This document shows positions 28,285-36,855 of a DNA stretch of 64,000 nucleotides, one piece after another. Every line of letters starts with the position of its first letter. The stretch's first letter is position 1. A program made the translations under genes and the position numbers. The notes beneath the pieces are model-generated. The model was not told the origin of the DNA. It saw only the letters and a program-made list of their open reading frames with translations, and searched no databases. Source of the DNA: a virus; IMG/VR virus record IMGVR_UViG_3300032334_002567, positions 310,001 to 374,000 of that record; one strand, written 5' to 3'.

Positions 28285-29105
28285 GGACCTTTAAGGAAAA
28301 GCCTTATTCCCTTTTTATCATGAATATAGTAATTGTTCCTACCATATTCTACCCCAACTTTGCAGCGATTGAAATACACACTGTCAAAAGCCAGATTATT
28401 TGGTTCAACAAGGTGTATGTTGACATTTTTAAATTTTGGATCATCTTCCTCCCTAATGCAGGAAAAAATATCTCTAATCATAATTTCATATAGACTGATA
28501 TCCAGTGCTCTAAATGCCATGTTTAGAGCTTTAAGAAAACCTTTTGGCTTTTCCCAAGGCTCTAAAAAAGCTGGTCTGCCCATTATCACATATATTTCGT
28601 CGCAACCAGCTTCTATACATTGTTCTAAAGGGGCCAATTGCCTACTCCCCGCATCTACCCAACCATTGCGATCTTGTACCAATCCAGTAATTGCCACGCT
28701 GCCTAGAATTGCTTCTTTAAATTCTTCTTTTGTACAATGTTTGTTTGAAACGTATTGAAGTTCACCTGTTTCTATGTTCATCCTACAAACGACGCTTTCA
28801 CATAAAGGTTCATTTTCTAATGATTTTTTTACAATTTTTTCCATTGGCTTCTGATTGAATATCCCAGTAGAAAAAAGAAAATTAATATTAGGTTGAAAAA
28901 CATCGAAAATATTTGAAATGTTTTTCCACATATTCGCCAAACCTTCTGGTCCTAAATACGCATAAGAAGCCGCACATATAGAACCAGAGGAAATCCCTAT
29001 AGTAAAATCTGCATTGATTCCCTTTTTAGATAGGTCTGCTGCAATGCCAGCTTGTACAGAACCTCTAGCTCCCTCCCCGGTAAAACAAAAACCTATTTTA
29101 GTCAT
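28281..29105 (-). CDS. Patatin-like phospholipase (274 aa)
   Basis: It has the three diagnostic parts: an oxyanion-hole motif GEGARG (residues 10-15), the nucleophile elbow GISSG with Ser39, and the dyad Asp in DAG (residues 151-153). Length is that of single-domain patatin-like acyl hydrolases, which cleave phospholipids. It lacks a signal peptide, so it would act from the cytoplasm on the inner membrane. A role in lysis or in membrane remodelling is inferred. Central gene of a four-gene minus-strand operon (29976 to 27494). Confidence 0.85.
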   Translation of the reverse strand: MTKIGFCFTGEGARGSVQAGIAADLSKKGINADFTIGISSGSICAASYAYLGPEGLANMWKNISNIFDVFQPNINFLFSTGIFNQKPMEKIVKKSLENEPLCESVVCRMNIETGELQYVSNKHCTKEEFKEAILGSVAITGLVQDRNGWVDAGSRQLAPLEQCIEAGCDEIYVIMGRPAFLEPWEKPKGFLKALNMAFRALDISLYEIMIRDIFSCIREEDDPKFKNVNIHLVEPNNLAFDSVYFNRCKVGVEYGRNNYYIHDKKGIRLFLKGP

Positions 29106-29976
29106 TTATATTCTTTCTTTGATTAATATATTCTTTAGCTAGATTTGAAATATAGAAAACATTTTCTGACTGATGTGAATTAGCAAGTAATTCAAACGGA
29201 TTGCCAAAAGACATAAACATTGGTGGAGTATATGAAAACATAGACTTATAAAAATTTTTACCTACACCATTTTTATAGCTTATAAAGTTGCCAGTACCTT
29301 CTGAATTAGCTGGCACAGTTAAATACTGGCCGTGTATAACCATATTACTTCTGTTTTGAAACAGAGATATACACAGAGCTACTTTAGAAGTTTCACTCCA
29401 AACCTCTTTGTTGTCAAGCATCTGTTGGAGTGCTAGTTTTTCCATATTTTCTATCATCATCGAAATAAAGCCGATATGAATATTTGAAAAACCATAGCAA
29501 CCGCTAACAGAATGCCAATTTTCTTTTAATTCTTCTTCTTTTATATTGAAAATTTCAAGAAATTCATCTCCAATATTTTCTTTTACAAAATCTAAAGTAA
29601 ACAAAGGATCTACCGAGTAAACACATTCAGGGAAGTTTGTCAAAAACACAGCTTCGCTTGGCTGTCTGTAAAGAACTGTGTCGTTCTCTAAAACAAAAAA
29701 AGATTCTTTTATAATATCATTGAATAGAGAAGAGTATAAAGAATAAAATTTGTTGAATCCTTTTACTTCTTTTGCTTCATCTATATTTTCAAAAGTGTTT
29801 ATGTTTTTAAGCTTTTTAATACCTGTGTTGTAAAGCTCTAATGATTGTGAGTCTTTTTTATTTGTTAGAGCCACTATCAATTTATCAGTGCATCCTTGGT
29901 TTTCAAAGCTTTGCACCATTAAGTCTAATTGCCATTGGTAGTAAGGCTCATTGTCTAAATATAAGAAGTATTGCAT
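29098..29976 (-). CDS. Glycosyltransferase-like protein (292 aa)
   Basis: Fits a GT-A-like layout with YFLYLDNEPYYQWQLDLMVQ at the start, a metal-binding-like FVLENDTVLY near residue 100, and a later HIGFISMMIENM segment. The family resembles eukaryotic-type hydroxyproline arabinosyltransferase-like proteins in general form; specificity is unknown. It overlaps the patatin gene start by eight bases, heading the operon. Confidence 0.6.
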   Translation of the reverse strand: MQYFLYLDNEPYYQWQLDLMVQSFENQGCTDKLIVALTNKKDSQSLELYNTGIKKLKNINTFENIDEAKEVKGFNKFYSLYSSLFNDIIKESFFVLENDTVLYRQPSEAVFLTNFPECVYSVDPLFTLDFVKENIGDEFLEIFNIKEEELKENWHSVSGCYGFSNIHIGFISMMIENMEKLALQQMLDNKEVWSETSKVALCISLFQNRSNMVIHGQYLTVPANSEGTGNFISYKNGVGKNFYKSMFSYTPPMFMSFGNPFELLANSHQSENVFYISNLAKEYINQRKNIND

Positions 29977-29994
29977 GAACTATAATAGTAAAAA

Positions 29995-30381
29995 CTATTT
30001 AACTCTAAATTTGCTACATTTATTATTATCGTTGTCATCCGTTTGTGGGAAAAAATATGATTCATATATTCTATAAACTTCACTATAGGCTACCCCCCAA
30101 GAAGCATCATGAGACATTTTTTCAAAATCTTCCCAAGAAAGCTTATCGTGCAAGTGGTTCCAAGCTCTTGCATGTGCCCACTCATGAAGCACGGTATCCA
30201 TAGCAGCAGATTCTGTCATTTCTTTGTTTATCCTGATAAAGAACTTTTTTGAAGCCAGACTACAGTCGCCATCTAAATTATTCATAGGAACCCTTTTCAC
30301 GCTCACAGGATATGCCAAAGGACAGTTTTTTTTAAGTATAGACACTAATTTCCTATAATGCTTAAAGTTTTTTTGTTTCAT
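29995..30381 (-). CDS. HExxH zinc metallopeptidase-like protein (128 aa)
   Basis: ATG at 30381 has GGAGG three bases upstream; a longer frame lacks a site. The motif VLHEWAHAR (His66, Glu67, His70) is an HExxH zinc site, with Glu101 in SEVYRIYE as possible third ligand. Small single-domain proteins of this type are common in large phages. Substrate unknown. Confidence 0.75.
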   Translation of the reverse strand: MKQKNFKHYRKLVSILKKNCPLAYPVSVKRVPMNNLDGDCSLASKKFFIRINKEMTESAAMDTVLHEWAHARAWNHLHDKLSWEDFEKMSHDASWGVAYSEVYRIYESYFFPQTDDNDNNKCSKFRVK

Positions 30382-30476
30382 TGTCCTCCGATAATTTATC
30401 AAGAAGTAACACCTTAGTATATACCCTAAGGGAGGAAACAAACGAAATTTAAGAAATCATGTAAATTGGTAAGAAT

Positions 30477-31949
30477 TTATTTCTTTAGTGAATCTATCCA
30501 TTTTTTTGTTGATAGATTTTGCTTAACATAGTCGAATTCTTTACCTTGCGGCGATCTGCCTAAAAGATCAGTATATGCTGGATTTATTGCTCTTTTTCCT
30601 TTTTCATCCGTTATATAAGGGGCTAAATCGCTTTCATCGTGGTCAATAAAACTATTAAATTCATCTTTATCTAGGTTGACCATCTTCATCCAATCCTTGA
30701 TTTTGGACTTTGTTAATCCACTATGAGCCTTTTTTATACTATAAAATTGATTTGAATCAAAATTGTTATTTTTACCCCAATTATAAAGTTTGACAAGATA
30801 TGCAATATCGTTAGCTTCTTGGCTAGTCCAACCATTCGATGTAAGAAGTTCTTTTACTTGATCTGGGGAATTATTCCTTAGAACCCAAGCGACACTCAAC
30901 CATCTGTCCCCTACAAAGTTTTCTGGCATTTCTTCTTCTGTTGAGAATTCCACACCAGGAAAAATTTGACTAAATATATCAAGTGAATGGGCCGTCTTCA
31001 TTAGTTTTCTAGGATCTACATCAGGATGCTCTAAAGTACTGATAAAATCTTTTTTCACTAATTCTTTTGGAAGACTGGCGATGCTCTTTGAATGGCTTTT
31101 TATTATCTTTGCATAATCCTTTGGCAGAGATTCTGGGTTGCCGTATCTTGCATTTGTTTTTAGAAGTCTTAGTGCAATTGCTGGGTCTTCTTTGAGTCTA
31201 TCTTCTAGTTTTTCTCCTACTACCTTTATTTGGCTGTTCTTTAGATGGGTAGCTCCACCATATGGATCTATTAGTTCACTATTATCGCCATCTGCGTTTG
31301 ATAATGGTATGTATAGAGAGTTTATAGTTAAGTCTCTATTTGACGAATCTTCTTCTATAGATGAAGCAGACTCAGCCTTATCAGGTTGTATTCTTCTGCT
31401 TTTTAGACTCTTTGACAAAGTTGCTATTTCAAACTCTTCACCATTTATTTCTACCGTTATCTCTAATTCTTTTCCCTGTTTATCCCACCTAGAAACATAG
31501 AAAGATTTCTTATTTGTAGATGTTGGTAGCTTTGCATATCTTTTTTCTTCAGGAAGATTTTTTGGTTTAACTTCTGAGAAACCTTCTTCGGATTGGTCTA
31601 ATATCATTCTTACTTCACTTATTGTAGCGTCTGTTACCAAGTCATAATTTCTTGGTGTCTTGCCTTTTAAGTGATCACGCACGGCACCACCGGTTAAATA
31701 CAAAGATTTTTTCTTTAACTGTGGCTCTATTTCGCCTTTTGATTTGTCGATAGTGGTATAGCCCAGTCCAACTTGGTTCGAGCCATTAAAAGCTTTTACA
31801 AGATATCTCAAATTAGCATGAGAGTTTTTATTGATGGCAAAAGGAGTAAACTCTTTGTCTCCTAGTTTCTTCTGAAGTTTAACCTTAGATGTAACTGATT
31901 CTGGCTCTTTGGCTTGCTCCCTGAACTGATAATACTTTGAGAATTTCAT
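30477..31949 (-). CDS. CCA-adding/poly(A) polymerase-type nucleotidyltransferase with head tag (490 aa)
   Basis: ATG at 31949 follows TTGGGGTAAAA. Class II head domain: LYLTGGAVRDHLKG (GGAVRD at residues 87-92), RNYDLVTDAT (101-109) and NRDLTINSLY; then a helical neck and body. The first Asp of the usual DxD is Asn101 here, so metal binding may be altered. The start MKFSKYYQFREQ matches the head-tag pattern of other proteins here. The tRNA-Leu at 565 lacks CCA, giving a possible substrate. Either a packaged tRNA-repair enzyme or an inactive relative. Confidence 0.75.
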   Translation of the reverse strand: MKFSKYYQFREQAKEPESVTSKVKLQKKLGDKEFTPFAINKNSHANLRYLVKAFNGSNQVGLGYTTIDKSKGEIEPQLKKKSLYLTGGAVRDHLKGKTPRNYDLVTDATISEVRMILDQSEEGFSEVKPKNLPEEKRYAKLPTSTNKKSFYVSRWDKQGKELEITVEINGEEFEIATLSKSLKSRRIQPDKAESASSIEEDSSNRDLTINSLYIPLSNADGDNSELIDPYGGATHLKNSQIKVVGEKLEDRLKEDPAIALRLLKTNARYGNPESLPKDYAKIIKSHSKSIASLPKELVKKDFISTLEHPDVDPRKLMKTAHSLDIFSQIFPGVEFSTEEEMPENFVGDRWLSVAWVLRNNSPDQVKELLTSNGWTSQEANDIAYLVKLYNWGKNNNFDSNQFYSIKKAHSGLTKSKIKDWMKMVNLDKDEFNSFIDHDESDLAPYITDEKGKRAINPAYTDLLGRSPQGKEFDYVKQNLSTKKWIDSLKK

Positions 31950-32003
31950 TTTTACCCCAATCATTATTTTAATAAAGTTATTTATGCCTTATTATAGTAT
32001 TTT

Positions 32004-32309
32004 TCACAAAGGAGGTGATTGTAGACCCAAAGCATAAAGTATATACGCTGCGATAGTCATCAGACCTATTTTCCAAATAGTATCAAAAATATTAGACCAT
32101 TTAAGATCATGACTGCCAATCCTAACGTTTATCATTTCTATCTTTATTTCAATATCTTTTATCTTTCCTTGAAATTCTTCTAACTCCTCTTCTATAACCT
32201 CCTTGTTTTCCAACAATATTTTTATTCTTTCGTCCATCCTAGAAGTTAAATCTGAGACTAATTTAAGGTTGTCCAATAACTGTGAAATGTTGGGTGTTTG
32301 TCGATTCAT
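32004..32309 (-). CDS. Coiled-coil membrane protein (101 aa)
   Basis: Residues 10-70 form a charged coiled coil (RMDERIKILLENKEVIEEELEE), followed by one C-terminal membrane segment (IGLMTIAAYILYALGL). The N-terminal part faces the cytoplasm by the layout. It resembles small phage spanin or holin-associated proteins in shape only. Confidence 0.65.
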   Translation of the reverse strand: MNRQTPNISQLLDNLKLVSDLTSRMDERIKILLENKEVIEEELEEFQGKIKDIEIKIEMINVRIGSHDLKWSNIFDTIWKIGLMTIAAYILYALGLQSPPL

Positions 32310-32350
32310 TTTTTTCCATTTCTAAGTCCCTACATTCTATATATTAACAT

Positions 32351-32887
32351 ATGACAAAACCAGAAGTAGTAAAAGTTGAAGAAATAACAGAAAGTCCTAT
32401 AGAACCAATATACGAAGGACCCAGAGAAGTTGACTTAGAAATAAGCACAGAAGATATAGAGGGAATGGTGCCTCAAATGAACGTTTCTGTGCCGGATCAG
32501 CCTAAAAATGAATCTATGCTAATAACGGATGACCAATACCTAGGACTTTTAGATGAAATTTTAAGCTCAATTAGAGAAGATAGAAAACAAGTAAGTGATT
32601 ATATTGATAATTTTGCAGATATGGTTATGAATGATGGAGATGCTACTACTTCTACAAAAGAAGCACTTGTGAACTTAGTTAAAGTAAAAACCGACCTACA
32701 AGATAAAATGTTAAAAACAGCGGATTTAATGACAAGATTAAAGATGAAGAATACGTACGCATACTCAGGGCCACATTTAAATGCTATGCAACAAAATAAT
32801 TTCAATATAGGTGCGGATGCTGACTTTGGCAGGAAAGAACTTATCAAGGCAATTAATCAAGCTAAGAAAAAGAAAAAGGAACAATAA
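32351..32887 (+). CDS. Probable virion-related protein of unknown function (178 aa)
   Basis: The first gene of a plus-strand run ending at 35914. Acidic, disordered N terminus (KPEVVKVEEITESPIEPI), a helical middle and a Lys-rich C terminus (KAINQAKKKKKEQ). The stop overlaps the next start by one base (TAATG). In T4-like and cyanophages, small acidic-basic proteins of this kind occur near packaging genes (gp16-like small subunit), a possibility I cannot test. Confidence 0.6.
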   Translation: MTKPEVVKVEEITESPIEPIYEGPREVDLEISTEDIEGMVPQMNVSVPDQPKNESMLITDDQYLGLLDEILSSIREDRKQVSDYIDNFADMVMNDGDATTSTKEALVNLVKVKTDLQDKMLKTADLMTRLKMKNTYAYSGPHLNAMQQNNFNIGADADFGRKELIKAINQAKKKKKEQ

Positions 32888-34206
32888 TGTCTAAAATAGC
32901 AATTGATGAATGGTACAAAGAAGCCAGTGGTGATATAGCTGCAAATCAATCTTCTATGGGTACACCAGATGGCTCACCTATGGATGCTCCTAATGCCCAA
33001 CAAGCTCAACAACCAAGTGTAGGAGTACCACAAGACCAGCAAAATGCAAAACAAGGCACAGAGCAGAATCCAGATCAAGGATCACAACAGCCACAGATGC
33101 CAGATGTCTCACAGGATCCAGTAGCTCCTGATATGCCTGAGGAGAAACAGGATCAAAACTTTGAAGATTGGAAAAACAATTATTTCAGAGAATCAATCAA
33201 AGGCGATGTAAGTAAACTTATAGAAATGATTCAACAAGTCAGAGACACCGAACTAGACTCTTACCCCAGAAAATTTGTTGAAGACAATTTGCAAATTTGC
33301 TTTTTAAGACAACATGCCAACATTGAAAAAGCTAGCAAAGAAATAAGAAAACTAATTAGAGATAATCTCGATAGAAATAATCCAAGTGTTTCTTTAGTTA
33401 ATCACATCGATAGCACCTTGCAAACAATGCCAGAACTGAATAGTGTTTTTATAAAGCTTAAAGGACTTTTAGGTATGAAGGGCGATCTTCATAGAAAGTT
33501 TGTATCAGCTATTATAGGTGGTGTACAGGTTGGAACAGGTGGAAACAATGAAGATGTAATTTATAATGAAAGAGATTATTCTATAAGGCTTTCTACGAGA
33601 TATAACGATAAGTGGGGCAGAGTAGATATTGGAAAATGGAGTCTTAAAGAAGATGACACAGAAAGATACCTTACAGAACCTGAGCAAAGAAGATTAGAAG
33701 AAGGATCCCCAGAAGAAAAAGACGTCCTCAGAAGAAGAGTCGTTGTGGAGAGTATTTCTGACATCTTCAAGAAAAGAGGATTCGTTATAAATATTGTAGG
33801 AGAAGATGGCACCATTTATACTTTAGGCTGGGATATATCAGGTAGCCTAAAGAATGCCTATACTAGCGGCAAAATAATCGTAAAAACAATTCAAAGTGAA
33901 AACTCTGAGGCCATGATAGATGATGATGGAAAGATAACTCCTTATGTTGATGTAAAAATAAAATATACTAAAGAGACTGGGGAGGTTGACGAAGATGGAA
34001 AGCCAGTTCAAGAAGAACATGACTTCATGGAAAGAATAGATGGAATGCTTTTCTTGACAGCACAGTTTCAAATACTAAAAGAAGCTGCGTCTTCATTTAG
34101 TGGAATGGTTCTAAAAGAAATTCCATATAATGGAAACCCAAGTGACTTAAGAATAATACAAAGATGTGTTCCCTCGGCCCCAGAAATATTAATGCGTCAG
34201 TGCTAA
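32887..34206 (+). CDS. Structural or scaffold-like protein with disordered Gln/Pro-rich start (439 aa)
   Basis: Begins MSKIAIDEWYKEASGD (a weak version of the head tag), then residues 15-95 are Gln/Pro/Asp-rich and disordered. From residue 95 it is mostly helical (SKLIEMIQQVRDTELDS...) with a beta-rich part near 235-380. No recognised family. Coupled to the 32351 gene and followed by the 34215 gene eight bases later. Confidence 0.6.
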   Translation: MSKIAIDEWYKEASGDIAANQSSMGTPDGSPMDAPNAQQAQQPSVGVPQDQQNAKQGTEQNPDQGSQQPQMPDVSQDPVAPDMPEEKQDQNFEDWKNNYFRESIKGDVSKLIEMIQQVRDTELDSYPRKFVEDNLQICFLRQHANIEKASKEIRKLIRDNLDRNNPSVSLVNHIDSTLQTMPELNSVFIKLKGLLGMKGDLHRKFVSAIIGGVQVGTGGNNEDVIYNERDYSIRLSTRYNDKWGRVDIGKWSLKEDDTERYLTEPEQRRLEEGSPEEKDVLRRRVVVESISDIFKKRGFVINIVGEDGTIYTLGWDISGSLKNAYTSGKIIVKTIQSENSEAMIDDDGKITPYVDVKIKYTKETGEVDEDGKPVQEEHDFMERIDGMLFLTAQFQILKEAASSFSGMVLKEIPYNGNPSDLRIIQRCVPSAPEILMRQC

Positions 34207-34214
34207 GGAGAAAA

Positions 34215-34688
34215 ATGCAGAACTTTTTTGAATTTGTCGATAGAAAACAACGAGAGTCAAGAAAACACCTACAGCTTGTCGAAAAGGCTTTAAAAAAAGC
34301 TGGGATGAATGTAATCAATTTTATAGATCAAGATGATTCTTATGTGTTTGTTAAAAACAAACATCCTGATGCCCCTTTTGCTGGAGTTAGAATCTATGAA
34401 ATAGGAGACTCATTGGCCTACAGAGTACAAAAAGAGCCTGAGACTGAACCTTATGGTAAGGCCTATTTAATAGACCTAGAGGAAATGTTCAATGACTTTA
34501 TGGGGGAAGGAATGAAAGAAGAAAAAGCTGGCGAAAAAGTCGTTGATAGCTTAGTTTTAGAAATAAACAAGTTCTTTGAGAAAAGTGCGAAAGCCCAAAC
34601 AGAAGTAGAGAACACACCAGTTGGACTTCCTGCAATTCTAAAGACGGGTGGAACTGATTACTCTGGCTTGGTTACAAGTAAAATGTAA
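34215..34688 (+). CDS. Protein of unknown function (157 aa)
   Basis: TAAGGAGAAAA precedes the ATG; an in-frame start at 34164 would overlap the previous gene. Begins MQNFFEFVDRKQRESRKHL, resembling the head-tag pattern. A helical domain is followed by a beta part (DDSYVFVKNKHPDAPFAGVRIYE) and a helical end. The stop overlaps nothing; the next start is one base on. Confidence 0.6.
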   Translation: MQNFFEFVDRKQRESRKHLQLVEKALKKAGMNVINFIDQDDSYVFVKNKHPDAPFAGVRIYEIGDSLAYRVQKEPETEPYGKAYLIDLEEMFNDFMGEGMKEEKAGEKVVDSLVLEINKFFEKSAKAQTEVENTPVGLPAILKTGGTDYSGLVTSKM

Positions 34689-34689
34689 A

Positions 34690-35385
34690 ATGGATGACGC
34701 CATAATAATCAGCGATATCCACCTAGGCAGCGAAGTTAGTCAGTCAAAAAAGCTGATTAAATTTTTTGAAGAAATTGAAAGTGGATCTCGTCTTGTAAAA
34801 TCCTTGATCATTAATGGAGATCTTTTTGACAGCTGGGATTTTCGAAAGCTTAAGAAGAGCCATTGGAAAGTTTTATCACATATAAGAAAACTTTCTAAAA
34901 TTTTGCATATAGTCTACGTTAATGGGAATCACGATGGACCTGCAGAAATTATATCTCATCTTTTAGGAGTTGAGTTTTTAGAAGAATATATTTTTGAAAG
35001 CGGTGGTAAAAAAATACTAGTTCTGCATGGTGATAAATTTGACAAATTTATAGCCGATTATCCGATACTAACCAGATTGGCAGACAATATTTATAGGCTT
35101 ATACAAAAAATAGATAAAAGTTTTTATCTTGCAAAAATGGCAAAAAAGAACAGTAAAACATTTCTCAGGTGCTCAGAATTAATTAAAGAAAAAGCAAAAA
35201 AATACGGAGAGCAAAAAAAAGTTAATATGGTTTGTTGTTCACACACACACTTGGGCATGGAAGATAATGAGGGAAAGGTAGGATATTACAACTCAGGCTG
35301 TTGGACAGAAGAACCTTGTACCTTTCTGACCATTAAAGATGGGATTATAAAGCTCAACAGTTTTGTTCAAAAAGAGCATATATAA
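34690..35385 (+). CDS. Metallophosphoesterase (UDP-diacylglucosamine hydrolase LpxH-like) (231 aa)
   Basis: The calcineurin-fold motifs occur in order: ISDIHLG (residues 7-13), NGDLFDSW near 47, GNHD near 82, LHGD near 118 and CSHTH near 193. Two metals would bind Asp8, His10, Asp49, Asn83, His119, His194 and His196. Length and motif spacing are close to LpxH-type UDP-diacylglucosamine hydrolases, but a phage enzyme of this fold may act on other phosphodiesters. It begins one base after the previous stop. Confidence 0.8.
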   Translation: MDDAIIISDIHLGSEVSQSKKLIKFFEEIESGSRLVKSLIINGDLFDSWDFRKLKKSHWKVLSHIRKLSKILHIVYVNGNHDGPAEIISHLLGVEFLEEYIFESGGKKILVLHGDKFDKFIADYPILTRLADNIYRLIQKIDKSFYLAKMAKKNSKTFLRCSELIKEKAKKYGEQKKVNMVCCSHTHLGMEDNEGKVGYYNSGCWTEEPCTFLTIKDGIIKLNSFVQKEHI

Positions 35386-35417
35386 TATAGACGATTAACC
35401 GTTTAACAAGGAGGTTT

Positions 35418-35597
35418 ATGGAAAATAAAGACATAAGTTTGTTGGCTCTTTTGTTAGCCATTTTTATACCACCCGTAGGTGTTCTTATAAAAGAAGGACT
35501 AGGAGTACAGTTTCTAATTAACTTAATTTTAACCTTTTTAGGATATATACCTGGCATAGTCCATGCCTTGTACATAATACTAAGAGAAAAACAATGA
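35418..35597 (+). CDS. Pmp3/YqaE-family small membrane protein (59 aa)
   Basis: ACAAGGAGGTTT precedes the ATG. Two membrane helices with the family pattern LLALLLAIFIPPVGVLIKEG then INLILTFLGYIPGIVHALYI. YqaE/Pmp3 proteins affect membrane potential and stress tolerance in bacteria and yeast. The stop overlaps the next start as ATGA. A phage copy is unusual. Confidence 0.8.
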   Translation: MENKDISLLALLLAIFIPPVGVLIKEGLGVQFLINLILTFLGYIPGIVHALYIILREKQ

Positions 35598-35914
35598 AAT
35601 TAAAATCTTTTGAAAGTTGGCTTACAGCAAGAGGTGTTGAGCCTCTTGCTGTACAAGCTAAAAAAATTAGCGAAGCCTCTAATGACGGTAATGAGATGCT
35701 AAAAAACAATCTCAATGACATTATAGAATACGCTACTAAACTTTCTAGCGTTGTTGAGTCCACATCAGAATTAGACGAGTGGATGGAGAATAAAATAACA
35801 GTTGCTAGAACTTATTTATCTGACGTTACTCATGCTTACCTAAACGATCTAAAGAACCAAAGTCCTTGTGGTGGGATGTTAGGTCAAGCTAGCGAATTCG
35901 GTCCAACCCCGTGA
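35594..35914 (+). CDS. Small helical protein, possibly head-tagged (106 aa)
   Basis: Begins MKLKSFESWLTARGVEPL, matching the SFxSWL version of the tag seen at 19611. The remainder is helical with a Cys-Gly pair near the C terminus (SPCGGMLGQASEFGPTP). The start overlaps the Pmp3-like gene's stop. Confidence 0.6.
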   Translation: MKLKSFESWLTARGVEPLAVQAKKISEASNDGNEMLKNNLNDIIEYATKLSSVVESTSELDEWMENKITVARTYLSDVTHAYLNDLKNQSPCGGMLGQASEFGPTP

Positions 35915-35924
35915 AAAATATAGC

Positions 35925-36680
35925 CTATGCAGGGGCAAAACTTGAAGCAGCTTCTGGTGTCGATGGATTCTTGCCCATGATTTTCATTACTTCTTTCTTC
36001 TTCATAACTTGATCGTACTTATCTGGAAATACTTTTGCAATAGTAGCTTGAATTTGGGCTTTTGCTTTGCTGCTTACTCTTGGGCTTAGATAGGCTCCGA
36101 CCAAGCTGTGAAACAACTTTTCTCTCTCTAGTGCTTTTTCATCCTGTTGCTGGGTCTGCTTGGCTTGAGCTTTAACAGCTTTGGGAGCCTGAACTTTAGA
36201 GACTTGTTTTTGGGGCTGTTCTTCATCCTCTCCAGAATTTAAACCAAATATATTTTGCCAAGGTTTATTTTGCTTTCCACCGGGACTATAAACTCCGGTG
36301 ATATCAAAGGGACTTTCACCAGCCGCCTGAACACCTCTTATTGCCGCTGTTAAAGGTGATGCACCAATTTGCAGGGCTCCTGTACCTATTTGCTTTCCTG
36401 CATTCTGGCCTAGCTGCCATCCTCTCCTGATTTTTTCTCTGCCCTTCTTTTTTCCTCCACCTATAATTTCAAGAGCACCAGCACCCATTTGTCCTAAACC
36501 ATAAGCACTTCTAGCCGTTCCTCCTAGAATGTTGCCTCCACCCCTTGCAATTTGTGTTCCTAAATTTGAGGCTGCACCTGCAAGACCTGTGAGGATGCCT
36601 TCTTTTACAAGCCTATCATGCTCGGCTTGAATCCATTGCTCAAAAATTTCTTGTTCTAATACGTATTCTTTAAATTCCAT
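35925..36680 (-). CDS. Head-tagged Gly-rich protein (251 aa)
   Basis: Begins MEFKEYVLEQEIFEQW, with VLE or LEQE as possible cleavage site, then a Gly/Ala-rich amphipathic part (GILTGLAGAASNLGTQIARG...) like membrane-active or ejection proteins, a Gln/Ala/Lys linker, and a helical C-terminal domain. AAGG precedes the ATG. Together with its tag this looks like an injected internal protein, by inference. Confidence 0.65.
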   Translation of the reverse strand: MEFKEYVLEQEIFEQWIQAEHDRLVKEGILTGLAGAASNLGTQIARGGGNILGGTARSAYGLGQMGAGALEIIGGGKKKGREKIRRGWQLGQNAGKQIGTGALQIGASPLTAAIRGVQAAGESPFDITGVYSPGGKQNKPWQNIFGLNSGEDEEQPQKQVSKVQAPKAVKAQAKQTQQQDEKALEREKLFHSLVGAYLSPRVSSKAKAQIQATIAKVFPDKYDQVMKKKEVMKIMGKNPSTPEAASSFAPA

Positions 36681-36683
36681 GCC

Positions 36684-36839
36684 TTATCTATTGGGCATAA
36701 TAGCTTTTTTAAATTTAAAAACAAACAACGCAATATTATATTGAAGCTTTTGAAAAACGCTCATGTTGTTATGAATATCAACAAATTCCCTGATCATCAT
36801 AGGGTTGTTCTTAAGCCCTTCCCACAATTCATTTTCCAT
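36684..36839 (-). CDS. 51-residue small protein
   Basis: TAGGAGAATGTAA gives a good ribosome-binding site. The product (MENELWEGLKNNPMMIREFV...) is helical with a Lys/Phe-rich end. It ends three bases before the start of the 35925 gene, so the two are co-transcribed. Confidence 0.6.
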   Translation of the reverse strand: MENELWEGLKNNPMMIREFVDIHNNMSVFQKLQYNIALFVFKFKKAIMPNR

Positions 36840-36855
36840 TTACATTCTCCTATTT

